A stretch of 64,000 nt of DNA. Origin: Bacteroidota bacterium (GTDB lineage Bacteria; Bacteroidota; Bacteroidia; Bacteroidales; JAAUTT01). A program made the translations under genes and the position numbers. The notes below the pieces were generated by a model, which was not told the DNA's origin, did not search any database, and saw only the letters and a list, made by a program, of their open reading frames with translations. The stretch is taken from positions 19,879-83,878 of the forward strand of contig JAUZOO010000015.1 in NCBI GenBank assembly GCA_030706405.1. The letters are read 5' to 3'. Below are positions 1 through 9,244 of this stretch, in pieces (position 1 is the first letter of the stretch; every line of letters starts with the position of its first letter).

Positions 1-323
1 GTCGAGCCGGGTGCTGTTCTTAGCTGAATCTTTTCATTTTCGTCCATGATTAGGGTCCCTACTCCCGTCAATTCGAATTGTTTGTGAAGCCCTAGCTGTA
101 AATGAATATCTTCCACCATTTTTATCACTTTTTGGGTGGCTTCGGTTTTGCTGATTCCTTCTTCAATGACAATATGGTCAATTAAAAGATTGTCGTTGTA
201 ACGGAGAAATTCGTTAAAACTAATGAGTGATGGGGTTTCGTCTTTTCGGATAAAAGCGCCAAGGTCGGGAACTATAACTTTTTTATTGTTGGCTAACAGG
301 GTGTTAATATACTTGCTGAGCAT
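1..323 (-). CDS. HU-CCDC81-type DNA-binding-like protein, N-terminal part
   Basis: The reverse strand from the ATG at 323 gives 107 residues that run off the left edge of the window. The start MLSKYINTLLANNKKVIVPD, followed by the segments GAFI and FNEFLRYND, and a second block containing GVGTL, match the paired bacterial HU-CCDC81 domains of Bacteroidota. In that family these domains precede a transmembrane segment and a peptidoglycan-binding SPOR domain, which would lie outside this window. The gene has its own promoter-like TACCTTTG at 387-394 and sits behind the terminator of the rnf operon, so it is probably a separate unit. Domain assignment comes from recognition of the sequence; the SPOR part is expected, not seen. 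Confidence 0.8.
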   Translation of the reverse strand, partial: MLSKYINTLLANNKKVIVPDLGAFIRKDETPSLISFNEFLRYNDNLLIDHIVIEEGISKTEATQKVIKMVEDIHLQLGLHKQFELTGVGTLIMDENEKIQLRTAPGS

Positions 324-386
324 GACGGTGTTTCTAATATTGGTATTGTTCTAAGCCGGAAAGTTACTACAATTCCGAGTATAATT

Positions 387-394
387 CAAAGGTA
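387..394 (-). promoter_or_regulatory. Candidate -7 element for the HU-CCDC81 gene
   Basis: On the minus strand this reads TACCTTTG, a full match to the Bacteroidota -7 consensus TAnnTTTG, 64 bases before the ATG at 323. No convincing TTTG -33 box is seen at 18-21 bases upstream, so support is partial. Confidence 0.35.
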
Positions 395-460
395 GATGAG
401 TATATACACGTCGTGATTTTATAAATTGCTGTGCAATAGTTTATTGTTTTGAATTTTGTG

Positions 461-490
461 CAAAAAAAAGGCAGCCTGTCAACGGCTGCC
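461..490 (-). terminator. Intrinsic terminator of the rnf operon
   Basis: GGCAGCC (470-476) and GGCTGCC (484-490) form a perfect 7-bp stem with a 7-base loop. Read on the minus strand the stem is followed by a run of T. It lies just after the rnfA stop. Confidence 0.85.
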
Positions 491-520
491 CTGTGTTGCT
501 ATTTAATTGAGATGGTCTGT

Positions 521-1093
521 TCAAACTAATCCGGCAAATCCCATGAATGCGAGGGAGATCATTCCTCCGATGATTAAGGTTTGTGGAAAACCTTTCATTC
601 CTTCAGGAGTGTCAACCAGTTCGAGTTGTTCGCGGATACCGGCCATAAGGATAAGGGCTACGGTAAAACCGGCTGCAATTGCGGCAGCATAATAGACACT
701 CATAATTACATTGTAATTTTTTTGAAGTGCCAGTATAGCGATACCAAGAACAGCGCAGTTGGTGGTAATCAACGGAAGGTAAATACCCAAAGCCTGATAA
801 AGCGGAGGGCTTACTTTCTTTAAAATGATTTCTACCATCTGTACCAATGCCGCAATTACCAGAATGAACGATATGGTTTGCAGGAACTCGATATGCAACG
901 GGTTCAGTACGTAAATCTGGATGAAATAGGTAATGAGGTTACAAAGTGCCATTACAAACATCATGGCAGCTCCCATACCTATGCAGGTGGTAATTTTATT
1001 GGTAATCCCTAAAAATGGGCAAATTCCCAAAAATTGCGATAAGATTACGTTATTTACAAAAAGCGCAAGTATAAGTATTTGAATGTATTCCAT
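521..1093 (-). CDS. rnfA: Electron transport complex subunit RnfA
   Basis: This is a 190-residue integral membrane subunit of the Rnf complex, which moves electrons between reduced ferredoxin and NAD and couples this to Na+ or H+ transport across the inner membrane. The sequence is almost wholly hydrophobic, with about six membrane spans. It has the family start MEYIQILILALFVNNVILSQ and the conserved TTNCAVLG segment, whose Cys belongs to the intramembrane FeS site that RnfA shares with RnfE. Its length is normal for the family. It is the last gene of rnfBCDGEA, 12 bases after rnfE, and is followed by a strong terminator. Assignment is secure. Confidence 0.96.
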   Translation of the reverse strand: MEYIQILILALFVNNVILSQFLGICPFLGITNKITTCIGMGAAMMFVMALCNLITYFIQIYVLNPLHIEFLQTISFILVIAALVQMVEIILKKVSPPLYQALGIYLPLITTNCAVLGIAILALQKNYNVIMSVYYAAAIAAGFTVALILMAGIREQLELVDTPEGMKGFPQTLIIGGMISLAFMGFAGLV

Positions 1094-1105
1094 TGTAATA
1101 AAGTT

Positions 1106-1693
1106 TTATTGTCCTTTTTTATAGCGGTTAACCATGGCAAACAAATAGCCGAAGGTGAAGAAGGCTCCCGGAGGCATGATGAATAACAGGATAGTACGGG
1201 CATCTTGGGCTACAAATTTGATGTCGAAGAGAGAGCCGCTACCAAGAATTTCGCGGACACAACCAATCGAAGTCAATGCCATGGTAAAGCCAAGTCCTAC
1301 GCCAAGTCCGTCGAGGGCAGAAGGAAATACCGAGAATTTCTGGGCGAATGATTCAGCACGGCCAAGAAGGATACAGTTGGCCACGATGAGCGGGATATAA
1401 ATACCCAGTTTACCATACAATCCGGGGGTGTAAGCTTTCATCAGCAAATCCACAACGGTTACGAAAGTGGCAATGATAACCACGAATGCACCAATACGGA
1501 CTTTATCGGGAATAAATCCTTTCAAAAGCGAAACGAAAATATTCGAGAACAAAAGTACAAAGGTGGTAGCAAGCCCCATACCCATTGCGTTGAATCCCGA
1601 AGTGGTGGTGGCCAGGGTAGGGCAGGTGCCGAGAACCAAAACGAAGGTTGGATTTTCTTTCCACAACCCGTTAGTGAAATATTTCAAATTCAT
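1106..1693 (-). CDS. rnfE: Electron transport complex subunit RnfE
   Basis: RnfE has 195 residues and about six membrane spans. It is homologous to RnfA and to NqrD and pairs with RnfA in the membrane. Diagnostic segments are NGLWKENPTFVLVLGTCPTLA near the start (GTCP holds one of the cluster cysteines) and VANCILLGRAE in the middle (the second Cys). The ATG at 1693 overlaps the rnfG stop by four bases, so the two are translationally coupled. No oddities were seen. Confidence 0.96.
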   Translation of the reverse strand: MNLKYFTNGLWKENPTFVLVLGTCPTLATTTSGFNAMGMGLATTFVLLFSNIFVSLLKGFIPDKVRIGAFVVIIATFVTVVDLLMKAYTPGLYGKLGIYIPLIVANCILLGRAESFAQKFSVFPSALDGLGVGLGFTMALTSIGCVREILGSGSLFDIKFVAQDARTILLFIMPPGAFFTFGYLFAMVNRYKKGQ

Positions 1694-2316
1694 TTTAAAC
1701 CTCCTTTCTGGATGGCTGAAGAGTCTGTTACAGCCGCGTTATTCGACGATAAAACCTTTTTATGTACAGCTTTAAAAGCATTGCCAAGAGCATCGCAAAA
1801 AGCCCTGGAGCTGATGGTTGCCGCTGTAATAGCATCAACATCGCCTCCGTCTTTCTTCACGCTTAGGTTATAGCTGTTGGGGTTCTTTCCTTTGAATTGG
1901 TTTTTGAACTTTGGATCGGTCATTTTGGTGCCAAGTCCCGGAGTTTCTTTATGTTCCAATACCGAAGTATTGTAGATGGTGCCATCGGGCAGGAAACCAA
2001 CCATGATGGAAATATGTCCGCCAAAACCTTTGTTGGTAAAGGTTTTAACAGCATAACCCACAACCTGGCTAGCCTTTTTGGCCGGATAACATACGAAAGT
2101 GTCGGTGCCATTGTTTACTTTGAACTGATCAGCAAACGGATCATTGTCGAAAGCTGGAACAACTTGTTGAATGGCAGTATTGATGTTTTTCCGTTCAACA
2201 TTGGCGATAGTGTCTTTGGTCAAAAGGTATGTTACCCCTAAAGCGGCGGCCATGATGGCACTGATCAGCGAAAGGCTGATGACCATATTTGTTAATGACG
2301 ATTCGAGCTTAGCCAT
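1690..2316 (-). CDS. rnfG: Electron transport complex subunit RnfG (FMN-binding)
   Basis: RnfG carries a covalently bound FMN on the outer face of the membrane. A single N-terminal membrane anchor (about residues 10-32) precedes the FMN-binding domain. The motif DAITAATISS near residue 165 supplies the threonine that takes FMN through a phosphoester bond. I choose the ATG at 2316 (MAKLESSLTN, 208 residues) because a strong GGAGG lies a few bases upstream; the reading frame stays open further upstream without support. The start overlaps the end of rnfD by eight bases and the stop overlaps rnfE by four. Confidence 0.95.
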   Translation of the reverse strand: MAKLESSLTNMVISLSLISAIMAAALGVTYLLTKDTIANVERKNINTAIQQVVPAFDNDPFADQFKVNNGTDTFVCYPAKKASQVVGYAVKTFTNKGFGGHISIMVGFLPDGTIYNTSVLEHKETPGLGTKMTDPKFKNQFKGKNPNSYNLSVKKDGGDVDAITAATISSRAFCDALGNAFKAVHKKVLSSNNAAVTDSSAIQKGGLK

Positions 2317-3304
2317 TGCGCACCTCCCCAAATTTTTTAGGTTTAAAACCAAGATTGATTAACGGGGTTGCGGCATTCATAATTAGGATGGCGAATGATA
2401 CGCCTTCAGGATATGCCCCCCAAACCCTGATGATGGTAGTGATAACTCCGCATCCGAGGCCGAAGATTATCATCCCTTTGGCCGACATTGGCGTGGTGAC
2501 CATATCGGTTGCCATAAAGAATGCCCCAAGCATCAAGCCGCCTGAAACCAAGTGAAATATAGGACTGGCAAAGCGCTCGGGATTAATCAGGAACAGAATT
2601 CCGGTGAATGTGAAAACTGTGGCCAGATAGGTGAACGGAATATGCCAGGTAATCACCTTACGGAGAAGCAAAAATAACCCGCCGATGATGATGGCAAGGG
2701 CCGAAATTTCACCCAAAGAACCTCCGTGATTTCCAAGGAACAACTGGATATTTGATGGAATGTGCTGGAATATAGCACTCAACGATTCGCCCTTTTTCAA
2801 TCCTTCTTTTAAGATACCGAGCGAAGTTGCACCGGTAACTGCATCGGGATGAGCCAGTTGTTCAAATCGGTTCAGCGGCCAGGTGGTCATGTCGGCAGGA
2901 AACGAAACCAAGAGGAACACACGGCCAATCAGTGCCGGGTTGAATGGGTTTTTGCCCAATCCACCAAACGACATCTTGGCGATACCTATCGATACGATAC
3001 AGCCAATCATAATAATCCACCAGGGAAGATTGCTGGGAACGTTAAATGCCAGCAGTAAGCCGGTGATGATGGCCGACCCGTCAGTGATGCAGACGTCGCC
3101 CTTTAACAGAAATTTTTGGATAGCCCATTCAATGGCTAGGCAAAATCCTACAGCCAAAATCGATACCCTCAGGGCATCGAAGCCGAAAAAGAATATCGAC
3201 ACCGCCAGTGCGGGGAGTAAAGCAAAAATCACGCTGTACATGATTTGCTTTACGGTCATTTCTCCATGCGCGTGCGGAGATGGTGATACTTTTAGTAAAC
3301 TCAT
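2309..3304 (-). CDS. rnfD: Electron transport complex subunit RnfD (FMN-binding)
   Basis: RnfD (331 residues) is a polytopic inner-membrane subunit related to NqrB. It has the start SPSPHAHGEMTVKQIMYSVI and the TGATSLG motif near residue 180, where the threonine carries covalent FMN. About nine membrane spans are visible. The gene overlaps rnfC by four bases (ATGA) and rnfG by eight, which argues for one translationally coupled operon. Length and motifs are normal. Confidence 0.96.
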   Translation of the reverse strand: MSLLKVSPSPHAHGEMTVKQIMYSVIFALLPALAVSIFFFGFDALRVSILAVGFCLAIEWAIQKFLLKGDVCITDGSAIITGLLLAFNVPSNLPWWIIMIGCIVSIGIAKMSFGGLGKNPFNPALIGRVFLLVSFPADMTTWPLNRFEQLAHPDAVTGATSLGILKEGLKKGESLSAIFQHIPSNIQLFLGNHGGSLGEISALAIIIGGLFLLLRKVITWHIPFTYLATVFTFTGILFLINPERFASPIFHLVSGGLMLGAFFMATDMVTTPMSAKGMIIFGLGCGVITTIIRVWGAYPEGVSFAILIMNAATPLINLGFKPKKFGEVRNG

Positions 3305-4632
3305 TTTTTTCTCGCTCTGATTATATTATTAACCGTTGATTTTCCTTGTCTTATGTAGTCGAGCAAAGGTCTCGACGACGGGCAGGTATAACTGCACGAA
3401 CCACATTCGATACAGTTCGTTACCTTCTCTTTTTCAAGCCGTTCCGTTAAGTTGCGCTCGGTGAGCGCCATCAACAGAAAAGGCTCAAGGCCCATGCAAC
3501 AGATAGAAACACATTTTCCGCAACGGATACATGACTCAACTGGTCGGCGTTTCGATTCAGTATCAGGTAATACTAAAATTCCTGAGCTCCCTTTAACGAT
3601 GGGAACATTGGTGTTTGTCAATGCTCTTCCCATCATTGGGCCTCCGCTGAGAATTTTACCAGCTTCTTCGGTAACACCACCTGCAGCTTCCAGAAGGTTA
3701 ATAACCGGAGTACCGATACGAACCTTGAAATTCGAAGGATTTGAAAGTGTTTTTCCGGTGACGGTAACTACCCGTTCAATGAGGGGTTTGTTTTTCTGAA
3801 CCGCTTCATACACGGCAAAAATGCTACCTACATTGAAGACAACAGCTCCCAGATCAATGGGCAGAGCACCCGCTGGTACTTCGCGGCCAAGTGTGGCACG
3901 GAGCAATTGTTTTTCACTTCCCTGTGGATATTTTTCCTTTAAAGGAACTACGCTCACGCCGGGATAATCCTTAGCCAATACCGATAATTTTTCGATAGCA
4001 TCGGGCTTGTTTTTTTCTATTCCGATGAAAGTTTTATCCACGTTCAGCGCTTCCATCAACAGGGCGATGCCTACCAATATCTCTTCGCTCTTTTCGAGCA
4101 TCAGGCGATGGTCACAGGTCAGGTACGGCTCACATTCAACACCGTTAATGACAAGGCATTCGGCCTTTTTTCCTTCGGGGATGCTTAGTTTTACATGTGC
4201 TGGAAAAGCTGCCCCGCCAAGACCAACCAAACCGGCGGCCTTAATTTTTTGAATGATTTCTTCGGGCGATGCTTTGATTTCGGTTATCAGTGTTTCGCTG
4301 CGGTCGATGGTTTCGAGCCATTCGTCGCCTTCTACATCGATAATAATAGCCGGTTTTTTAAATCCTGAACTGTCGGTTGCAGGTTCGATTTTTTTTACCG
4401 TTCCGGAAACGGACGAGTGAATGTTACCCGAGATAAACCCAGCGCTTTGGGCAAGCAGCTGTCCCACTTTAACCTTGTCGCCAACCTGCACCAGCACTTC
4501 GGCCGGAGCTCCGGCGTGTTGCGATACCGGGATGGTAACAGTTGGTGGAACCGGAAGATTATCAATGGGTTTGCCGGCGGTAATTTTGTTGTCGGTGAGA
4601 TGTACCCCGCCTTTAGGAAATGTTTTTAACAC
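3301..4632 (-). CDS. rnfC: Electron transport complex subunit RnfC
   Basis: RnfC (443 residues) is the peripheral subunit that binds FMN and NAD(H) and passes electrons into the complex. The start MLKTFPKGGVHLTDNK is typical. A nucleotide-binding region with GLGGAAFPAHVKL follows, and two ferredoxin-type clusters sit near the C-terminus (CIRCGKCVSIC and CIECGSCSYTCP). The start is a GTG at 4632, supported by GGGAGG about seven bases upstream. It is the compact Bacteroidota form without the long repeat tail of enterobacterial RnfC. It is coupled to rnfD by a four-base overlap. Confidence 0.96.
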   Translation of the reverse strand: MLKTFPKGGVHLTDNKITAGKPIDNLPVPPTVTIPVSQHAGAPAEVLVQVGDKVKVGQLLAQSAGFISGNIHSSVSGTVKKIEPATDSSGFKKPAIIIDVEGDEWLETIDRSETLITEIKASPEEIIQKIKAAGLVGLGGAAFPAHVKLSIPEGKKAECLVINGVECEPYLTCDHRLMLEKSEEILVGIALLMEALNVDKTFIGIEKNKPDAIEKLSVLAKDYPGVSVVPLKEKYPQGSEKQLLRATLGREVPAGALPIDLGAVVFNVGSIFAVYEAVQKNKPLIERVVTVTGKTLSNPSNFKVRIGTPVINLLEAAGGVTEEAGKILSGGPMMGRALTNTNVPIVKGSSGILVLPDTESKRRPVESCIRCGKCVSICCMGLEPFLLMALTERNLTERLEKEKVTNCIECGSCSYTCPSSRPLLDYIRQGKSTVNNIIRARKK

Positions 4633-4701
4633 GGTTTTCCTCCCTTATTAATTTAATAGTTAATGCTCATTTTTGTTGATGTTGTTCAACCCTTGATTTG
4701 A

Positions 4702-5568
4702 CTACGAAGCCAGGACTTCGTTTTCCGAAGTTACCGGCGTAGCCTTACGTACCGGGAAATTGATTTCCAGAATGGCACCGGTTGGGCATTCGCCAACACA
4801 TTTACGGCATAATTTACATTTTTCGGAGTCGATGTAAGCCAGATTGTTTTCTATAGATATGGCTTCGTGCGGGCAGTTTTTGGCGCATTTTCCGCACCCA
4901 ATGCAGGCTACAGTACAGCTTTTACGGGCAACAGTACCTTTTTCGCGGTTTACGCACGATACATATATTTTTCGGTCTTTTGCAGATTTTTTGCGAAGTT
5001 CGATAACGTTTCTCGGGCAGGCTTTAACACATGCACCGCAGGCTGCACAAGCATTGTCGTCAACAACGGGCAGGCTGGTTTCGGGGTTAATGCTGATAGC
5101 TCCGAAGTTACAAACCTTTACGCAGTCGCCTTCGCCCAGGCATCCGTGTGCGCACCCGGTATCTCCCGTATAAAGCGTATTTTTGATTTTACAGGAAGCA
5201 GCTCCATCGTATTGGTTGGTACGTGGTCGGTTTGAATGATGTCCGTTACAACGGATTACAGCTACCATCGGGTCTTTTTCAGGAATGGTTTTTCCCAGAA
5301 GTTCGGCGATTTCAGCCATTACGCTATTGCCGCCTACCGGACAATATAATTGGGAGATGTCGTCTCTTGAAACACAGGCTTCAGAAAGGGCCCGGCATCC
5401 GGCGAAACCGCATCCACCGCAGTTTGCCTGAGGTAGTATGGCAACTACTTCATCAATCATCGGGTCTTCGATAACTTTGAATTTTTGCGATACGATATAC
5501 AATACAATAGCCAATAGCCCCCCTATTCCGGCCATCGAAATGAACGAATAAGCAATAATTGAGTACAT
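4702..5568 (-). CDS. rnfB: Electron transport complex subunit RnfB (ferredoxin-like)
   Basis: RnfB (288 residues) takes electrons from soluble ferredoxin. One N-terminal membrane span (about residues 5-26) is followed by a four-Cys cluster site (C50, C53, C58, C76). Several 4Fe-4S motifs come next: CLGEGDCVKVC, CAACGACVKACP, CIGCGKCAKNCP and CKLCRKCVGECP. This is the long, multi-cluster RnfB of anaerobes. It lies between the rseC-like gene (15-base gap) and rnfC (69-base gap). Confidence 0.96.
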   Translation of the reverse strand: MYSIIAYSFISMAGIGGLLAIVLYIVSQKFKVIEDPMIDEVVAILPQANCGGCGFAGCRALSEACVSRDDISQLYCPVGGNSVMAEIAELLGKTIPEKDPMVAVIRCNGHHSNRPRTNQYDGAASCKIKNTLYTGDTGCAHGCLGEGDCVKVCNFGAISINPETSLPVVDDNACAACGACVKACPRNVIELRKKSAKDRKIYVSCVNREKGTVARKSCTVACIGCGKCAKNCPHEAISIENNLAYIDSEKCKLCRKCVGECPTGAILEINFPVRKATPVTSENEVLAS

Positions 5569-5583
5569 GATTTTTGATTAAGG

Positions 5584-6003
5584 TTAGACTTTCTCTACAT
5601 CAAAATGAAAGGTTTTTTCAAGTTGAACATGAAATAGTTTCAACGAAAAAAAATATATGGCAACTAAGAGAAGTGAGGCAATTCCTGCCGTAAGTTCTTT
5701 ACCCGTTAGTTTAACTCCTACAATCAACGTAGCGAATAAAATGACAAACGGATAAACATAACCAAGTAAAATCGCTCTGACTCCAAGCGACTGGTTTAAT
5801 TTAACAACAACCTTATCTCCAATATTATATGTTCCTAAATATGGAGATACCTCGATTGTTTTTTCCACCGATTCGGCGGAAGCACAAGCGCTTTTTGCAT
5901 TACAGGAAGAGCATGCCGGATTGGAGACAATACTAACCAATAGCTTCTTGGGAGTAATTTCCTGAATGATTCCTTCGTGTTCAATGCAATCGTTTGTGCT
6001 CAT
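5584..6003 (-). CDS. rseC: RseC/MucC-family positive regulator, first gene of the rnf operon
   Basis: The 139-residue protein has an N-terminal soluble part with a cysteine cluster (CSSCNAKSAC, about residues 32-41) and two membrane spans near residues 75-95 and 105-122. This is the layout of the RseC/MucC (SoxR-reducing system) family. In many Bacteroidota an rseC-like gene heads the rnf operon, as here. In gamma-proteobacteria the family acts with Rnf-like Rsx to reduce SoxR or modulates sigma-E. What it does in this organism is not known; a role in assembly or redox tuning of Rnf is inferred from position. Confidence 0.85.
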   Translation of the reverse strand: MSTNDCIEHEGIIQEITPKKLLVSIVSNPACSSCNAKSACASAESVEKTIEVSPYLGTYNIGDKVVVKLNQSLGVRAILLGYVYPFVILFATLIVGVKLTGKELTAGIASLLLVAIYFFSLKLFHVQLEKTFHFDVEKV

Positions 6004-6332
6004 ATTTTCTATAAATCGACTGATGCAAATTTATAGATCGAATATTAACAAAAAAGAGCGATTTGTTAATATTTTTAATTTAAAAAATGTCTAAATAAAT
6101 CATATAAGTTATTTTATATCAGTAATATTTGTGTTTAAAATTTAGTGTTTTTTGAATAACAAAATTGTTATTTTTATAACAAAATGATTAATTTCGTCAG
6201 ATTTTTCCAGAAGTGATAAAAAGTTAAAAGAAAGATACCCCAATTAAAGTTGATAAAATTTCGAGTCAGGATAGAAGATTTTTGTGATGATTTTTGTTGA
6301 GAAATGGATCTGAAAAATTAAGATATATTTTT
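6004..6332 (-). promoter_or_regulatory. AT-rich spacer with candidate rnf promoter
   Basis: This 329-bp spacer between recG and the rnf operon is very AT-rich and has no ORF of note. On the minus strand TAAATTTG (6026-6033) fits the TAnnTTTG -7 element 23 bases before the rseC ATG. A TTTTTTG stretch (6049-6055) could serve as the -33 box, but the 15-base spacing is shorter than usual. I see no terminator for recG and no other structure. Confidence 0.35.
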
Positions 6333-8438
6333 CTAACTTATCATTCCCCAATTAACCGGACGGTTTCGCAACGTGGTAAAGTATGATTTTAATACCTGAT
6401 TTTCAGGTCTCCCCAAAGTGGGATCATCCTCAAGGATTTCGGTGGCCAAGTCGCGGGCGTATTGGAGAATTTGTCCGTCCTGAGCAATGTTGGCTATTTT
6501 AAGGTCGAAAGCCATACCGCTTTGCTGGGTGCCTTCGAGGTCGCCAGGGCCGCGGAGTTTCATGTCGAGTTCGGCCAATTCAAAACCGTCGTTGGTACTA
6601 ACCATGGCTTGGATGCGTTTTCGGGCTTCAGAGCTTAGTTTATACGAAGTCATTAAAATACAATACGATTGCTCGCCGCCTCGGCCAACTCTTCCGCGTA
6701 GCTGATGTAGCTGCGAAAGTCCAAACCGTTCGGCATTTTCAATTACCATTACCGTGGCATTGGGAACGTCAACCCCAACTTCGATAACCGTTGTGGCAAT
6801 CATAATTTGGGCTTTGCCCGAAGCAAAATGGCGCATCGAAAAATCCTTTTCTTCGTTTTTCATCTTCCCATGAACCACGCTTATATTATATTGTGGTGGA
6901 GGAAATACGCGCGAAAAGCCTTCGTAACCATCTTCGAGATATTTAAGGTCGAGGTTTTCCGATTCCTTAATTAAAGGATATACGATATAAGCCTGTCTCC
7001 CGGCTTCAATTTGCTTCTTAAGGAACCCGAACATAGGTAAGCGCCGGGAATCGAAATAATGCATGGTCTGAATAGGCTTTCGCCCGGGCGGTAACTGGTC
7101 GATGACCGATACGTCGAGGTCGCCGTAAACGGTCATGGCGAGGGTGCGCGGTATGGGGGTGGCCGTCATCACCAGGATGTGTGGTGGTTTGGTGTTTTTT
7201 TGCCAGAGTTTGGCCCGCTGCGCAACGCCAAAACGGTGTTGTTCGTCGATTATAACCAGTCCGAGGTTGTTAAATTGCACTATATCTTCGAGTAGCGCAT
7301 GAGTTCCTACCAAAAGGTGCAACGAACCATCAGCAAGGCCTGTGTGGATTTTTTTGCGTGCTGCTTTGGTTGTAGAACCGGTAAGGAGCTGAATTTGAAT
7401 GTCTATCCCGTTAAGGTATTTGGATATGCTTTTAAAGTGCTGGTTCGCAAGAATTTCGGTAGGAACCATCAGGCAACTTTGATAGCCGTTTGCAGCGGCA
7501 ATGAGCATGGTCATTAGGGCTACGAGCGTTTTTCCGCTTCCCACATCTCCCTGTAACAAGCGGTTCATTTGTTTGCCGGAACCAAGATCGCGGCGGATTT
7601 CTTTCATCACGCGCTTTTGTGCATCGGTGAGCGGAAACGGAAGGTTTTGGCTGTAAAACGTATTGAGGTATTCGCCCGCAGTTTTAAAAATCAGCCCGTC
7701 AATATGCGATAGTCGCACGTGTTTTTGGAAGAGCAGGTCGAGCTGGATGAAGAAAAGCTCTTCGAATTTCAGTCTGAACTGTGCCCGTTTGAGCAAATCG
7801 TGGCTTTGCGGAAAATGGATATTAAGCAAAGCATCGTGTAATGGCAATAGTTTGGCTCGATGTATCAGCGATGCCGGTAATGTCTCCGGTATTCTTTCCT
7901 TGACATTTCTCCAAAGTGTAGCCATGATTTTTTCGATCGCTTTGGAATGCAGGAAATTACTTTTGAGCTTTTCGGTGGTGTTGTAAAATGGTTGTAACGA
8001 ATAGGATATGTTGCTATCAACCTTTGAGACATCTTCAAGCTCCGGATGCACAAAATTGATTTGTCCGTTAAACTGAGAAGGCTTGCCTAAAAGGAGGTAT
8101 TCCTGATTGATTTTCAGGTTTGTAAGCAGGTATTTTAGTCCTTTAAAGAATACCAGGTCAACCGTGCCGGTACCATCAGTAAACTTGGCCACAAGGCGTT
8201 CTTTGGGCTTGGCTCCTTCGCGTTGAAAACCAGTAATTTTGCCCCTAAGTTGAATATAGGCGGCCGAAGCATCAATTTCGCGGATGGAGTAAACTTTCGA
8301 GCGGTCGAGATATTTATAGGGGTAATAACGTAACAAATCGCCATAAGAGAAGATTTGCAACTCCTTGTTTAGTTGTTCGGCCTTTTTAGGGCCAACCCCG
8401 GTTAAAAATTTTATGTCTTGTTGTGGAAATTGACTCAT
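6333..8438 (-). CDS. recG: ATP-dependent DNA helicase RecG
   Basis: RecG regresses stalled replication forks and branch-migrates Holliday junctions. The sequence shows the N-terminal wedge/OB region (FLTGVGPKKAEQL, then RGKITGF), the helicase Walker A GDVGSGKT, the DEQH box, VMTATPIPRT, VVHGKMK, and the C-terminal QLRGRVGRG segment. I set the start at the ATG at 8438 (MSQFPQQDIKF, 701 residues) because a TAAATTTG promoter element sits at 8454-8461, which rules out a TTG start at 8456. It stands alone between the rnf operon and a divergent gene. Confidence 0.96.
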   Translation of the reverse strand: MSQFPQQDIKFLTGVGPKKAEQLNKELQIFSYGDLLRYYPYKYLDRSKVYSIREIDASAAYIQLRGKITGFQREGAKPKERLVAKFTDGTGTVDLVFFKGLKYLLTNLKINQEYLLLGKPSQFNGQINFVHPELEDVSKVDSNISYSLQPFYNTTEKLKSNFLHSKAIEKIMATLWRNVKERIPETLPASLIHRAKLLPLHDALLNIHFPQSHDLLKRAQFRLKFEELFFIQLDLLFQKHVRLSHIDGLIFKTAGEYLNTFYSQNLPFPLTDAQKRVMKEIRRDLGSGKQMNRLLQGDVGSGKTLVALMTMLIAAANGYQSCLMVPTEILANQHFKSISKYLNGIDIQIQLLTGSTTKAARKKIHTGLADGSLHLLVGTHALLEDIVQFNNLGLVIIDEQHRFGVAQRAKLWQKNTKPPHILVMTATPIPRTLAMTVYGDLDVSVIDQLPPGRKPIQTMHYFDSRRLPMFGFLKKQIEAGRQAYIVYPLIKESENLDLKYLEDGYEGFSRVFPPPQYNISVVHGKMKNEEKDFSMRHFASGKAQIMIATTVIEVGVDVPNATVMVIENAERFGLSQLHQLRGRVGRGGEQSYCILMTSYKLSSEARKRIQAMVSTNDGFELAELDMKLRGPGDLEGTQQSGMAFDLKIANIAQDGQILQYARDLATEILEDDPTLGRPENQVLKSYFTTLRNRPVNWGMIS

Positions 8439-8453
8439 AGCATTTACCCTGGC

Positions 8454-8461
8454 CAAATTTA
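8454..8461 (-). promoter_or_regulatory. Candidate -7 element of recG
   Basis: The minus strand reads TAAATTTG, matching TAnnTTTG, 16 bases before the recG ATG at 8438. A downstream AT-rich region separates it from the divergent gene at 8538. The -33 box is not clear. Confidence 0.4.
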
Positions 8462-8537
8462 TATAAAGAATGGTTACAGAAAGCAGGATTTTAGCATTTC
8501 GTTTTTTTAACGAACTTTGACGCTTTATTATATAGGT

Positions 8538-9158
8538 ATGAGTTTATTCAAGATTAAAACATTGGTCAATTGGTTGGTTTATAGATTAATTCGTCCTCAT
8601 CGTGGTGGGCATGGTATTCATTCGCCGTTTTTGTATCAGTTTGTAAATCAGGTTTTATATAATAAGTTGGTTAACAAGTCAGCCCGAAAAGAAACAAAGA
8701 ATCTTTCCGAAAGGTATAAAACCAAGTATGGTAGGTTATTTTATAAGATGTCCCGGTATTTTCGGCCCAAAACGATTGTTGTTGTCGGTACAAATTCTGC
8801 GGCAGCATATTTTAAAGCAGGAATTTCTAATACAAATATCATTGAAATAGAGGCTGATAATTTATACGGAAACCGTTTGCAATCCGCTTTGGATGAAGTG
8901 AAAACATTCGATTTCCTTTATGTTGATTGTAATGTTATGAATGATGACGTGATGTCTGTTTTCTTTCAATCTTCATTATATAGTGGTAACAGTTCTGTAA
9001 TTATCTTTGATAATATTTGTGCAAACGAAGGCGTATGGAAAGCATGGCAGGAAATTTGTAGTAGTGAGCAGGTAAGTGTTTCGTTAGATTTGTTTACGAT
9101 TGGTATCGTATTTTTTAACGAAAAACTAAAAAAACAACATTTCAGGCTTTATTATTAA
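8538..9158 (+). CDS. Class I SAM-dependent methyltransferase-like protein
   Basis: The 206-residue protein carries the segment RPHRGGHGIHSPFLYQFV near its N-terminus, typical of a Bacteroidota family annotated as class I SAM-dependent methyltransferases. A Rossmann-like strand IVVVGTNSAAAYF follows in place of the usual glycine-rich SAM loop, and then DFLYVDC and VIIFDNI. The glycine motif is degenerate (VVGTNSAA), so catalytic activity is not assured. The substrate is unknown. The ATG at 8538 is preferred to an upstream TTG. It is divergent from recG with a short shared promoter region. Confidence 0.65.
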   Translation: MSLFKIKTLVNWLVYRLIRPHRGGHGIHSPFLYQFVNQVLYNKLVNKSARKETKNLSERYKTKYGRLFYKMSRYFRPKTIVVVGTNSAAAYFKAGISNTNIIEIEADNLYGNRLQSALDEVKTFDFLYVDCNVMNDDVMSVFFQSSLYSGNSSVIIFDNICANEGVWKAWQEICSSEQVSVSLDLFTIGIVFFNEKLKKQHFRLYY

Positions 9159-9244
9159 TGATTTGGAATATTGAGGTTTCATAATTATTTTATAATATTA
9201 CAACTGTAACAATTTTAAGTTTAGCTCCAACTAACAACTGCACT